A stretch of DNA of 64,000 nucleotides from an uncultured Bacteroidota bacterium (GCA_903874055.1 CAIQQR010000130.1:1-64000), one strand, 5' to 3'; shown: positions 17,601 through 26,282, numbered from the stretch's first letter. Numbers and translations are program-made. The notes: generated by a model from the letters alone, not told the origin.

Positions 17601-18422
17601 TTTTCGAATGGTAGTTGTGGGTGCTGCATTTACTTTCTGAATTCTATCATCTAATACTTTCAAATAAGGCTTCCCATCTTGATACGTAAACTCAAATTTA
17701 TCTTCGATATAGTCATCTAACGAATAACCATATAAAGCCAATAATTTATTCTTTTCTCTATCCCAGTTTCTAATAGTTTCAAAGTAATCAGCTCCTTTTA
17801 ACTGGAACAACTGCAATAATAAAATGGTTTTATGGATACATAATGGGTACTCCGTTTCACTCAAACAATCACAGGAGGTATCAAAAAATCTTTCTTCATT
17901 TTTCTGGACTATAATGTGAAATATTTTCCCATGCTCTTCTACTTCAGCAACTACTTTTTCGTTCGCACTCTCTATGATATGAGGCCTGTTAGACTTTAAA
18001 ATGGTTTCAGCACGCTCAAAAGTACTTTTAGAACATAGCATTCGAATCATTTTCAAATCTAAATTCTTTGTACGCAGTTGAGTGTGGGTAGTATTATAAG
18101 AAGTTTGTTTATAATCAAGCAGATTCTTATCTAATAAGTCTTGTACAAAAAATAAAGCAGCTGCTTTGTGTCTACAAACTTCTGACAAATTATAAGGACA
18201 TCCACATCTTAGAGAAAGTGTAGAAGGGCTTTTAAAATTTTCAATAGTTACTTTATAATAAGTGCTATAACCATCGTCCTTAACGCGGCAGTGAATACTA
18301 CCTAATAAAGGATCAAATTTTACCAATTCGATATTTTTTAGTGCGAATATTTTTTTCCCGCGCCTAATTACCTCTTCGGTTCCGTAGCTATATATGTGTT
18401 TTACTAAGTAGGGTAATGCCAT
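14658..18422 (-). CDS. SNF2-family helicase with SWIM zinc finger
   Basis: A 1254-residue Swi2/Snf2 ATPase. Near residues 70-95 is a SWIM finger (C-x-C...C-x-H in RCGCPYN..VCRHKA); a second, similar CDC...CIHK arrangement follows around 183-198. A long middle region of about 500 residues has no motif I know. The motor starts near 790: ADDMGLGKT (Walker A), DESQ in place of DEAH, SGTPLQN, then the helicase C domain with GGVGLNLTAADYV and DRTHRIGQ. It should translocate on double-stranded DNA and remodel complexes; the target is unknown. Its -7 element is about 40 bp upstream. Confidence 0.92.
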   Translation of the reverse strand: MALPYLVKHIYSYGTEEVIRRGKKIFALKNIELVKFDPLLGSIHCRVKDDGYSTYYKVTIENFKSPSTLSLRCGCPYNLSEVCRHKAAALFFVQDLLDKNLLDYKQTSYNTTHTQLRTKNLDLKMIRMLCSKSTFERAETILKSNRPHIIESANEKVVAEVEEHGKIFHIIVQKNEERFFDTSCDCLSETEYPLCIHKTILLLQLFQLKGADYFETIRNWDREKNKLLALYGYSLDDYIEDKFEFTYQDGKPYLKVLDDRIQKVNAAPTTTIRKIPRSNDWDIEEEQGASSTVAKTVERYGLVIQQSDNEYPYLLFNVIKGEVNEEGNAFVSKVEKIELPKFIIPQEINEEDKNLIQLVRKLQSNELIKYLDKNSPFMGIWDTILGGEEEGLPNETRELIQEYIHPKLEKLWRDISEHPFHFHLPASKTFTTANLQKAELIFNPIQPSFKVEKKTDKYIIHAQVNLPTGKISIADNHAKTHYLFQVENQFYSWKNREDLKWVEQFMPTGSNEIDLEDWPVYLQSVLLPLSKLYQVELGNVKQEKLKGLKPQLQIILKEDRDYLLFEPIYTYKDIVVTADDGPSVIQQQGDKIVILERDLAEERNLMNVIEQLHSGFVRFEKGNVLALKGAEVLKNNWFFLFIDLLKEKQIPLFGSENLKQFRFNTAKPSTKMYISSNTDWFDAKVEISFGEQKVSVQDIKNMLANKQQFVPLKDGSLGVLPEKWLNKYSLLFKVGEGSQQNLKLSKYHFSILDELYEQRDEEELIFQLEGKYEKIREKYSIADVPPPEHLTPILRPYQVSGFQWLNYLHDVQWGGILADDMGLGKTIQTLSFLQHLKEKNGSLTALVVCPTTLLFNWQNELKKFTPSLSFRIHHGGTRIKNQLFKEPVEVIITTYGTLRSDIKMFTEVKFDYVILDESQAIKNPTSKVTKAACLLQATNKLCLSGTPLQNNTFDIYAQMNFLNPGMLGTVEYFKHNFSMPIDKFDEKEQKEHLRKFVFPFILRRTKEQVAKDLPEKQEMVLYCEMGTAQRKIYDAYRNDYRDKLLGMVEEKGIQKTQLSILQGLMKLRQICDSPAIIKDENYPNESVKLTELTREIAENIGDHKALVFSQFLGMLGLIKEELTKLGIDYEYFDGGSTIQEREKAIERFQNDSNCRVFLISLKAGGVGLNLTAADYVYIVDPWWNPAVEQQAIDRTHRIGQTKNIFAYRMICNDTVEDKILKLQDRKRSLAKELISDEEGFVKSLTKDDIAYLFS

Positions 18423-18459
18423 AAATTATAAAAATCGCCCCTTTGAAAAGGGCAATTTG

Positions 18460-18467
18460 CAAATGTA
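18460..18467 (-). promoter_or_regulatory. -7 promoter element for SNF2 gene
   Basis: Reads TACATTTG on the minus strand, 37 bp before the ATG. An imperfect hairpin of CCC/GGG blocks (18436-18452) lies in the intervening leader. Confidence 0.4.
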
Positions 18468-18495
18468 CGAAATTACAGGCTATTTTTCGTTATTC

Positions 18496-19233
18496 TTATA
18501 GACCATTTATTAGCGCTCCATCCTTAAATATAGGTAGACAAGGCGCTACATCCTTGGAAACACAATATTGCATATCCGCTTCTAATCCATAAGCGGCCAA
18601 ACGATGCCAATGTGTTAAAGTTTTAATGTATGCTGGCAAATTATCCTTTTGTTGATTATACAACTGGTTAGCCATAAAACTACTGTCGCAATGAATGGTG
18701 AAATGTTCTTTAATTTCCTCAATTACTGCACCTGCAAACAAAGTATCTTCAATATTAAATCTGTTTTTCCAACCTGAACAGCCCAAAACAACTGGTGCAT
18801 TTTGCTGTTTTAAATAAGCAACCACATTGGACAAATTTGGAAAAGAGCCAGTTATAATTTCTTTAGCTCCTTTACGCAATGCCATATGTAATAATTTGGT
18901 TCCATTGGTAGTAGTAATTACAAGGGTTTTGTTTTCTATAAAGGAACGCGGGTATTCAGAAGGTGAATTTCCATAAGATAATCCTGGTATAATTTTACCA
19001 TCTCGCTCTCCAGCAGTAATACCACCAGTGGCTTTTCCCATTTCAATACAAGCTTCGGCGCTATCCACTGGAATAATTTTAAATGCCCCATTATATAGTG
19101 CTGTTGCCATTGTTGACGTTGCTCTAAAAACATCAATAATGACAACAATACTATCTTTTATTTCATATAAATCTAATAGCTCTGGGGTTAATACGGTATG
19201 TAAGCTCGGCTTCACTAAATTTTCATTACTCAT
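18496..19233 (-). CDS. comB: 2-phosphosulfolactate phosphatase family (ComB)
   Basis: A 245-residue ComB-family phosphatase. Conserved blocks are VVIIDVFRATSTMATAL, AGERDG, GNSPSEY, TTTNGTKLL and GCSGWKNRFNIEDTLFAGA. The characterised enzyme hydrolyses 2-phosphosulfolactate to sulfolactate in coenzyme M synthesis; in bacteria without coenzyme M the role is unclear (sulfolactate metabolism is one option). The ATG is only 4 bp after a TATCTTTG element, so the mRNA is probably leaderless or nearly so. Confidence 0.88.
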   Translation of the reverse strand: MSNENLVKPSLHTVLTPELLDLYEIKDSIVVIIDVFRATSTMATALYNGAFKIIPVDSAEACIEMGKATGGITAGERDGKIIPGLSYGNSPSEYPRSFIENKTLVITTTNGTKLLHMALRKGAKEIITGSFPNLSNVVAYLKQQNAPVVLGCSGWKNRFNIEDTLFAGAVIEEIKEHFTIHCDSSFMANQLYNQQKDNLPAYIKTLTHWHRLAAYGLEADMQYCVSKDVAPCLPIFKDGALINGL

Positions 19234-19237
19234 ACTG

Positions 19238-19245
19238 CAAAGATA
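19238..19245 (-). promoter_or_regulatory. -7 promoter element abutting comB start
   Basis: Minus-strand TATCTTTG ends 4 nt before the comB ATG. With initiation about 7 nt downstream the transcript would start at or inside the start codon. Confidence 0.45.
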
Positions 19246-19254
19246 CTAAACCCA

Positions 19255-19611
19255 TTAATTTTTCAAAGGCAATTCCTTTTGTTTAGATAAAATAAGAATT
19301 TCATTTAATACCACTTCAGTACTTGTTCTTTTTACACCGGCTTTATCAGTAAAAGATTTATTGACCAATCTTCCTTCAACAGCCACTTCGGCACCTTTGG
19401 CTAAATGCTTCTCTACATAGACAGCTAATTTAGACCAAGCAATTAAACTAAACCATTGGGTTTCGTCCATCCACTCCCCCTTTACATTTTTGTAACGATC
19501 ATTTACTGCTAAACGCAGATTGGCTAATTTTTTATCTTCTCCATACATTTTGATTTCAGGATCGGCACCCAATCGGCCAACGAGTTGCACTTTGTTTTTA
19601 ATAGCTTTCAT
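19255..19611 (-). CDS. ssb: Single-stranded DNA-binding protein
   Basis: A 118-residue OB-fold SSB: KNKVQLVGRLGADPEIK, LANLRLAVNDRYKN, TQWFSLIAWSKLA, KGAEVAVEGRLVNKSF. It lacks the acidic C-terminal tail that recruits partners in the main SSB (it ends KQKELPLKN), so it may be an accessory SSB. I start at 19611, where homology begins; an ATG at 19635 would add eight unrelated residues. Confidence 0.9.
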   Translation of the reverse strand: MKAIKNKVQLVGRLGADPEIKMYGEDKKLANLRLAVNDRYKNVKGEWMDETQWFSLIAWSKLAVYVEKHLAKGAEVAVEGRLVNKSFTDKAGVKRTSTEVVLNEILILSKQKELPLKN

Positions 19612-19674
19612 TTTGTATTTTTTTATGAAAGACAAAAATGCAAATCAACTCAATACAAGAATCAAGTATTTATA

Positions 19675-20769
19675 CTACTTAAACGGAAACTTAACTACTT
19701 TGGCTTTTACGAGCGTATTGCGAATATCAATAAAAATTTCAGTGCCAATTTTAGCATGCTCCATGGCTACATAGCCCATTCCTATTGCTTTTCCTAAGCT
19801 TGGTGCTTGTGTTCCTGAAGTTACGGAACCTATCTCATTTCCTTGAGCATCTTTAATAATATAGTAATGACGAGGAATACCGCGATCAATCATTTCAAAG
19901 CCCACTAATTTTTTAGCAACCCCACTTTCCTTTTGTGCTTTTAATGCAGCACTATTTGTAAAATCTTTTGTGAATTTTGTAATCCACCCTAATCCTGCTT
20001 CTAATGGACTAGTGGTGTCATCAATGTCATTCCCATATAAACAAAATCCCATCTCTAATCTTAATGTATCCCTTGCGCCCAAACCAATTGGTTGTAAACC
20101 ATAAGCGGCACCTGCTTTAAATAATGCTTCCCAAACTTTGGTAGCATTGTTGTTTTCATCTTCAAAATATATTTCAACACCACCCGCTCCTGTATAACCA
20201 GTTGCACTAATTACCACATTGTCTATATCCAATAATTTACCTTTTACAAAACTATAATATGGCAAATTTAACAAGTCCATTTCGGTCAACGTCTGAACAA
20301 TCTTAGTAGCATTAGGCCCTTGTACCGCTAGCAATGCAGTCTTTGGACTTATATTATGCATTTCTACATTTTTAGTATTATGACTGCAAATCCAATTCCA
20401 ATCTTTTTCAATGTTTGAAGCATTCACCACCAGCATGTACACTTTATTTTTCTCCACACAATACACCAATAAGTCATCTACAATACCTCCTGTGTTATTT
20501 GGCAAACAACTGTAATGTGCTTTACCATCCACTAAAACAGAAGCGTCATTACTTGTAACGCGTTGTATTAAATCCAAAGCATCTGGTCCTCTTAAAATAA
20601 ACTCACCCATATGACTTACATCAAATACACCGGCATTATTACGCACTGCAGCATGTTCATCATTGATGCCAGAATAACTAATTGGCATATTATAACCCGC
20701 AAATGGAGCCATTTTAGCACCTAATGCAATATGTTTATCTGTAAATGGGGTATTTAAAACTTCGCTCAT
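19675..20769 (-). CDS. gcvT: Glycine cleavage T protein (aminomethyltransferase)
   Basis: A 364-residue GcvT transferring the methylene unit from H-protein-bound aminomethyl lipoate to tetrahydrofolate. Seen: [54 protein letters not shown] start at the ATG at 20769 (MSEVLNTPF); codons further up are hydrophobic and lie over the promoter. Its partner gcvH is at 31843 on the other strand, so the system is scattered. Confidence 0.96.
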   Translation of the reverse strand: MSEVLNTPFTDKHIALGAKMAPFAGYNMPISYSGINDEHAAVRNNAGVFDVSHMGEFILRGPDALDLIQRVTSNDASVLVDGKAHYSCLPNNTGGIVDDLLVYCVEKNKVYMLVVNASNIEKDWNWICSHNTKNVEMHNISPKTALLAVQGPNATKIVQTLTEMDLLNLPYYSFVKGKLLDIDNVVISATGYTGAGGVEIYFEDENNNATKVWEALFKAGAAYGLQPIGLGARDTLRLEMGFCLYGNDIDDTTSPLEAGLGWITKFTKDFTNSAALKAQKESGVAKKLVGFEMIDRGIPRHYYIIKDAQGNEIGSVTSGTQAPSLGKAIGMGYVAMEHAKIGTEIFIDIRNTLVKAKVVKFPFK

Positions 20770-20786
20770 GAATGGTATTATTTGTA

Positions 20787-20813
20787 CAAATATAATCAAA
20801 AAAGGGTGCCAAA
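20787..20813 (-). promoter_or_regulatory. gcvT promoter
   Basis: On the minus strand TTTG (20813-20810), 15 bp, TATATTTG (20794-20787), ending 17 bp before the chosen ATG. It supports the start at 20769. Confidence 0.5.
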
Positions 20814-20841
20814 TAAAACACCCCTTCTGTAATAGAAAGGG
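20812..20841 (-). terminator. Terminator of padR-pspC unit
   Basis: Minus strand CCCTTTCT pairs with AGAAGGGG (one G-U) around a 5-nt loop, followed by TGTTTTATTT. It is about 75 bp past the PspC gene stop and touches the gcvT -33 box. Confidence 0.6.
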
Positions 20842-20917
20842 CGTTATACCAAAAATCAATCCTATCCATCCAATGAATACTCAATCATTCAACTTTAACC
20901 AATTACATAAATAAAAG

Positions 20918-23131
20918 TTAATAGGAGAAACGTTCCAATACCCAATGGATATCTGTCAATTTACCGGCAGCATTAGATACTTTCTTTAATTCCCTTGAAG
21001 TACCTGCGTCTGCTTTTTTGTCTTTTCTATCCTCATTTAATTTTTCAGACTTCGATTTTTCTAATTGCAAACGCTCTTCCTTTAACTTCTCAATTTTATC
21101 ATCAATATCGGCTGGATCTTTATCATCCTTGTCATTAGAGATTGATTCATTTATTCTTTTTGTTTTTTCAAGACCGGAACTGGTCATTCTATATTCTACT
21201 CCTTGCTCATAAGCATAAGAATCATTATCCCATTTTTCATTCCACTCATCATACCAACCATCGCTAATTCCGTTTAAAGTTTCTGTTTGAATTCCATGAC
21301 CATTAACGCGGACATTGGTTTGAGACCATCCTTTATTCGTAATTAATATGCGTTTACCAATAGGAACAGCAATTGTTAAAATAATATGTTGATTTCTAAA
21401 CTTATCAATTTTATTAATGGCAATCCCTCTATCCAAAAGCAACACACTATCTTGTTGCGTTAAGCTTAGATTTATTTTTTGTGCAAGAGCATTGGCTTCT
21501 TGAATAGTTTTACCATTGCTTAATTTTACCATTTTCACTTCAAAACTATCCGATTTAGATTGCACGATTCTTACACGTAAATTTCTTACAAATACGGTAT
21601 CATCATCGGTCAAATCACTAAACGGTGTTATTTGAAACCATTTGTCTTCATAATATCTCATTTTAGGGGAAGCAGTTAATTCTAGTAAATCTACTTTAGC
21701 ATTGGTTAGTTGTACTTTTTCCTCGCTAGGAATATTATGTTTCGAAAAGCTATTTCCTAAACTACTGAAAAAATAAAATATACAAACCCAACCCAATACC
21801 CATAAACTAATAAAACCAGTTCTTACCCATTTATTGGCTTTCTTAAATCCTGCAATTTTTCTGATGATGGATGTAACAATAGCAATAATAGGTACCCAAA
21901 CAAAAAACAAGATAGCACCAATAAAGGCCCCTGATTGTAAACCATCTTCCAAAAGAAATCCCTTCAATGGCAATAAACTAGTTCCAGCAACACCTAAGCC
22001 AAATAAAGCAGCCAACACACCAAAGCCAACTACGCCTAAAATAAAGTATACAAACACTTTTATAGCAATCGTAATAACACGGCCTATAAAATGTAACAGC
22101 CCCTTACTATTTGAAGTAGCTACATTGGGTTGATCTTCACCGGCTTCCAAACTTGTTTGAGGAGTTGAATGAGATGAGGTACTTGTATTGCTTGCTTTAT
22201 CTTTTTTATAAAAATCACTGCCCCAACTTTGTGCTCTTTTGCTAAAGCCTTCCATATCATTTTGAATGGTATTTTTTATACTATTCAAATCCACTTTTTC
22301 CCCCACCATCTCTAATTTGTCTGCACTTGTTTTAGCTTCTGGCAATACCAACCAAAGAATAATATATACAAAAACAGCACCTGGACTAAATGTGATATCT
22401 AAAATATTAGGAAAGTCAATACTATCCCAAAATTGAAATAAATGTAAATGTTTAAAATTAATGATGAAACGAATAAAAGGAATCAAAAATAATAATCTTA
22501 CAATTCCAACTCTTATTCCAAAGTATTTTGAAAGTCCTGCACAAACACCACCAATTATTTTATTTTCAATATCTCTAAATAATCTTTTACGCACGCCACC
22601 TACTTCTTTCACTGAAGAACTTGGTACTGCAATCCATAAAATTAAATAAGCCAAAATATTTACACCAATTAAGAATATCCATAAAATTCGAATCACTAAT
22701 GGTTCAACGTTAAAATAATTTGCAATACCACTACAAACGCCACCCAATACTTTGTTTTGTTCATCGCGATACAAACGCTTGGGTCTTATAGATTCCCATC
22801 CAGCTTGATTATTATTGCCAAAATTGTTTTGTGCATTATTGGATGCACCTGCGTGCTCAAATCCATCCTGTGCTTCAAAATCAGCAGGGCGGCCAATGCT
22901 TGCAATGATTAATTGAATTATTGATTCATTGATACAAACCTCTCCTTTCTTTAATTTGTCATCACACAATTCTGCAACACGACACTCAATGTCATTGATA
23001 ATTTCATCGCGGCCTTCTTCATTAGCAAAATAGATACGCAATGATTGGATATATTCTTTTAATAATTCATAGGCCTGTTCTTCGATTGGTAGAATACGAC
23101 CTTGAAAATTGATATTGATTACTTTGTTCAT
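20918..23131 (-). CDS. Double PspC-domain membrane protein
   Basis: A 737-residue envelope protein. It has two PspC domains (about residues 113-175, KRLYRDEQNKVLGGVCSGIANYF, and 182-265, RLFRDIENKIIGGVCAGLSKYFG), each with membrane helices; further helices lie at about 345-455. A C-terminal extracytoplasmic part (about 470-650) and a highly charged Lys/Glu coiled segment (about 665-710) complete it. It probably works in phage-shock-like membrane stress. The N-terminal 80 residues are soluble. The gene is 30 bp after a PadR gene and co-transcribed with it. Confidence 0.88.
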   Translation of the reverse strand: MNKVININFQGRILPIEEQAYELLKEYIQSLRIYFANEEGRDEIINDIECRVAELCDDKLKKGEVCINESIIQLIIASIGRPADFEAQDGFEHAGASNNAQNNFGNNNQAGWESIRPKRLYRDEQNKVLGGVCSGIANYFNVEPLVIRILWIFLIGVNILAYLILWIAVPSSSVKEVGGVRKRLFRDIENKIIGGVCAGLSKYFGIRVGIVRLLFLIPFIRFIINFKHLHLFQFWDSIDFPNILDITFSPGAVFVYIILWLVLPEAKTSADKLEMVGEKVDLNSIKNTIQNDMEGFSKRAQSWGSDFYKKDKASNTSTSSHSTPQTSLEAGEDQPNVATSNSKGLLHFIGRVITIAIKVFVYFILGVVGFGVLAALFGLGVAGTSLLPLKGFLLEDGLQSGAFIGAILFFVWVPIIAIVTSIIRKIAGFKKANKWVRTGFISLWVLGWVCIFYFFSSLGNSFSKHNIPSEEKVQLTNAKVDLLELTASPKMRYYEDKWFQITPFSDLTDDDTVFVRNLRVRIVQSKSDSFEVKMVKLSNGKTIQEANALAQKINLSLTQQDSVLLLDRGIAINKIDKFRNQHIILTIAVPIGKRILITNKGWSQTNVRVNGHGIQTETLNGISDGWYDEWNEKWDNDSYAYEQGVEYRMTSSGLEKTKRINESISNDKDDKDPADIDDKIEKLKEERLQLEKSKSEKLNEDRKDKKADAGTSRELKKVSNAAGKLTDIHWVLERFSY

Positions 23132-23161
23132 AAAAAGCTTTTTAATATTTGATGAATGTTA

Positions 23162-23518
23162 CTAAGCAACAATTGCTTCATTGTTATCATTATTGTTCTG
23201 TGTAAGTTGATTAACTGCTCCTGTCATTTCCTTCCAGGTTGTTAATAAAACTTCGTAGGCATGATTACCTTCCTCGGTTAACACAAAATATTTTCTTGGG
23301 GGGCCACTTACACTTTCCACCCATCTATAATTTAAAAGGCCTGCATTTTTTAATCTTGTCAATAAAGGATACAAAGTTCCTTCAAGTATATGCAGATTGG
23401 CCGCTTTCATTTGCTCGACGATATCACTTGGATACACTTCGCCTTTTTGAATGATGGACAATATGCAAAACTCCAATACGCCCTTGCGCATCTGACTTTG
23501 TGTGTTTTGTATATCCAT
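23162..23518 (-). CDS. PadR-family repressor
   Basis: A 118-residue PadR winged-helix protein: MRKGVLEFCILSII, YPSDIVEQMKAANLHILEGTLYPLLTRLKNAGLL, WVESVSGPPRKYFVLTEEG. The start at 23518 is taken because upstream codons run into the promoter. A perfect 13-bp inverted repeat lies just upstream of its -7 element, so autorepression of the padR-pspC unit is likely. The inducer is unknown; membrane stress is a guess from the partner. Confidence 0.92.
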   Translation of the reverse strand: MDIQNTQSQMRKGVLEFCILSIIQKGEVYPSDIVEQMKAANLHILEGTLYPLLTRLKNAGLLNYRWVESVSGPPRKYFVLTEEGNHAYEVLLTTWKEMTGAVNQLTQNNNDNNEAIVA

Positions 23519-23536
23519 GATAATAACTTTAGAACA

Positions 23537-23544
23537 CAAAGCTA
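23537..23544 (-). promoter_or_regulatory. -7 element of padR-pspC promoter
   Basis: Minus-strand TAGCTTTG, 18 bp before the PadR ATG. The place of the -33 box is taken up by the palindrome at 23552-23582. Confidence 0.5.
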
Positions 23545-23551
23545 AGAGAAC

Positions 23552-23582
23552 ATTTAGTACTATGCATCACATAGTACTAAAT
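23552..23582. promoter_or_regulatory. Perfect palindromic operator (PadR)
   Basis: ATTTAGTACTATG (23552-23564), 5-bp spacer CATCA, then the exact inverse CATAGTACTAAAT (23570-23582). It covers the -33 region of the padR promoter, the place for a repressor dimer to block RNA polymerase. Confidence 0.75.
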
Positions 23583-23705
23583 AAAATCATAATTTTTACA
23601 TAATTAATTGATTTACAATATAATATGATTTTACAATAATTATGAATGGCAAATAAATATGGACAATCGGTGATAAAATTGGGTTTAAAGCCCCCTATTT
23701 ACGAA

Positions 23706-24989
23706 CTAAAAAACTACTAATTCGTAAAAATCCTCCTCGTTTAAATACTTGTTGGCCAAGTCTTGTAATTGTTGAGGCTGAATAGCGCGTACCGTTTTAA
23801 TGGTATTGTAAAAATACTCCTCGGTTAAGCCATTTAAAATATAAGATTTCCAACGACCAATAATTTGAAATGGTCCATCAACGTCTCCCAATAAAGAACC
23901 TAACATATAGTTTTTGACTAAATTTAATTCATCCATTTCCACTAATTCATTTTTTAAAATAGCCATCTCTTTATACACTTCGTCAATAGTAGCTCTGCAA
24001 ACATCCTTACCAGCATCTGTACTAATTAACCATGCGCTTTGTTGAATATGGTTTTGTAAATAACTATGAATGCCATACGTATACCCTTTGTCCTCTCTAA
24101 TATTACTCATTAAACGAGAGCCAAAAAATCCACCAAAAATATTATTCAATACTTGCACTGGTGCAAAATCTGGATGATGTCTATTAGGAAAATGTCTTGC
24201 TATTCTAATAGATCCTTGCACGGAACTTGGATCGTTTACCACATTGTATTTTTTTTCATCAGCAGCAACAATTGCATGTTCAGGTGTTTCAATAATATGC
24301 TTGTTTAAAGGCAATGAACCAATATATTTATTCAATGTAGATTCAATATCTGCAGGAAACTTGCCGGCCATAAATACAATACACTTTCCTTCCTTATAAT
24401 ATTTATTGTAAAAAGCAACTAAGTCCTCACGCGTTAATTGATTGTATGCAGCTTCACTTGAGTACTTTCCATAAGGATGATCAATCCCAAATAAATATTC
24501 ATCAATAAATCTATTGGCAATAAAATCTCCTTTTTTTAAATTTAAAGTGAGTTGTTGAATTTGATTCTTCTTGTAAATTTCTAATTCGTTTTCAGGAAAC
24601 ACCGCATCCCCAACCAATTCACTCACTACAGGAATCACTTCTTGAAAATGCTTTGTTAAACTATGTAAACTAATGGTGGCCGTTTCATTATAGCAGGATC
24701 TATTTAAATAGGCCCCATAAAATTCAAAAGCATCATTTACCTCAAATGCCGATTTACTGCTAGTACCATTTTTTAATAAATAATTTGTTGCAGGCGCTAC
24801 CCAATTTTTTGTTTCAAAACTATTGCCTGCAAAAAATACCAATTCCATTAACATCACTTCTTGTGCGCCTCCTTCAAATGCATAAACTTCTACGCCATTG
24901 TCTAAAGTGTATTTTTGACAAGGCTTTAATTGAATATCAAAATCAACTGCGTCTTTTATATTGGGAGCGATGGTTCTATCTAATGACAT
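23706..24989 (-). CDS. M16 peptidase family, non-catalytic partner
   Basis: About 427 residues with the M16 (insulinase/pitrilysin) two-domain fold, including RIARHFPNRHHPDF, NNIFGGFFGSRL and NIREDKGYTYGI. The zinc motif H-x-x-E-H expected near residue 55 is missing: the matching stretch reads WVAPATNYLLKNG. It therefore likely forms a heterodimer with the active subunit 51 bp upstream. I prefer the ATG at 24989; the longer frame to 25034 would need a TTG start. Confidence 0.88.
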   Translation of the reverse strand: MSLDRTIAPNIKDAVDFDIQLKPCQKYTLDNGVEVYAFEGGAQEVMLMELVFFAGNSFETKNWVAPATNYLLKNGTSSKSAFEVNDAFEFYGAYLNRSCYNETATISLHSLTKHFQEVIPVVSELVGDAVFPENELEIYKKNQIQQLTLNLKKGDFIANRFIDEYLFGIDHPYGKYSSEAAYNQLTREDLVAFYNKYYKEGKCIVFMAGKFPADIESTLNKYIGSLPLNKHIIETPEHAIVAADEKKYNVVNDPSSVQGSIRIARHFPNRHHPDFAPVQVLNNIFGGFFGSRLMSNIREDKGYTYGIHSYLQNHIQQSAWLISTDAGKDVCRATIDEVYKEMAILKNELVEMDELNLVKNYMLGSLLGDVDGPFQIIGRWKSYILNGLTEEYFYNTIKTVRAIQPQQLQDLANKYLNEEDFYELVVF

Positions 24990-25040
24990 AGGATGGTTAT
25001 TATGCGAATTTATTTTTCTTGAGTGTTTATACAAATGGGA

Positions 25041-26282
25041 TTAAGCAGTTTTGCTATAGTAGTATAATGTGTTTCTATTGTTGTCTTCAAAGATGGTTTT
25101 TGCAGTAGCTTGAATATGTTCAGGAGTCACTGCCTGATACTTTGCAAGCTCATCATTCATTAAAGCGGCGTCCCCTAATAATTCATAAAATGCAAGGCTT
25201 TGCGCGCGATTCATAATACTCATATCTTCAAAACAAATCATACTCTCTGTTTTATTAATTACTTTTTGCACTTCCTTAGTATCTAAAATTACTTGCTTCA
25301 TTTTTTCTACTTCTTCCAGCACTGCTTTTTCAGCAACCGACATACTTATGCCTTTTACCAATTTGCCTGTAATCACAAATAAGCCTGGATCAATGGTTCC
25401 AAAGTGATAACAAGAAATAGAAGAAAACAATTGTCTTACCTTAATAAGTTGCTCATATAAACGAGAGGATGCACCTCCACCTAAAACTTCGGTCAATAAA
25501 TCGGTTGCATGATAAGATGCATCAAAACGTCCTCCCATATGCCAAGTCATCATCAACATATCCATTGGTACATCAGCACGCACATCCAAGCTTCGATGCT
25601 TTTCTTGTTTAGGCTCCTGTGGTAAATTTCTTTCATAAGGTTTGCCTGCAGGAATGGGGGCAAACCATTTCTCCGCCAATACTTTTATGTCTTCTGTTTT
25701 TATATTTCCAGTAACTACCAAAATGGCATTATTGGGACGATAAAATTGAAAGAAAAAATCTTTTACTTCTTCCATCTTTGCTTGCTCCACATGAGCAAGG
25801 GAAGCGCCAATGGTCATCCAGCGATAGGGATGTTTAGTATAAGCAAGGGTGCGCATTTTATGCCAAGCATCCCCATAAGGCTTATTAATATAGTGCTCCT
25901 TAAACTCTTCACACACTACTTTTCGTTGTACTTCCAAACTTTTAGGACTAAACGCTAGGGATAACATTCTATCACTCTCCAACCAAAAAGCAGTTTCAAT
26001 ATTTTCAGCAGGAAGCTGACAATAATAATTGGTAAGATCATTGGTAGTGTAGGCATTGTTCTCCCCACCAGCTCTTTGCAAAGGCTCATCATATTCAGGA
26101 ATATTAATACTCCCCCCAAACATTAAATGTTCAAATAAGTGAGCGAACCCCGTTTTTTCAGGGTTTTCATCTTTAGCACCTACATTGTACAATATATTCA
26201 CTACGGCCATGGGTGTTGTAGTATCCTGATGGACCAACACTTTAAGGCCATTATCTAATTGAAATCGGTCAAATTGTATCAT
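25041..26282 (-). CDS. M16 zinc peptidase, catalytic subunit
   Basis: A 413-residue M16 peptidase with the inverted zinc motif H48-L-F-E-H52 in GFAHLFEHLMFGG and a downstream glutamate in VVCEEFKEHY. LGGGASSRLYEQL is the conserved C-terminal domain block. No signal peptide is visible, so a cytoplasmic location is likely, degrading peptides within the closed chamber it forms with its partner. The first gene of a two-gene unit. Confidence 0.93.
   Translation of the reverse strand: MIQFDRFQLDNGLKVLVHQDTTTPMAVVNILYNVGAKDENPEKTGFAHLFEHLMFGGSINIPEYDEPLQRAGGENNAYTTNDLTNYYCQLPAENIETAFWLESDRMLSLAFSPKSLEVQRKVVCEEFKEHYINKPYGDAWHKMRTLAYTKHPYRWMTIGASLAHVEQAKMEEVKDFFFQFYRPNNAILVVTGNIKTEDIKVLAEKWFAPIPAGKPYERNLPQEPKQEKHRSLDVRADVPMDMLMMTWHMGGRFDASYHATDLLTEVLGGGASSRLYEQLIKVRQLFSSISCYHFGTIDPGLFVITGKLVKGISMSVAEKAVLEEVEKMKQVILDTKEVQKVINKTESMICFEDMSIMNRAQSLAFYELLGDAALMNDELAKYQAVTPEHIQATAKTIFEDNNRNTLYYYSKTA

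Noticed and set aside
23583..23632. AAAATCATA / TATGATTTT inverted repeat downstream of the M16 genes
   Set aside because: Nine AT-rich bases 32 bp apart are expected by chance in this composition.
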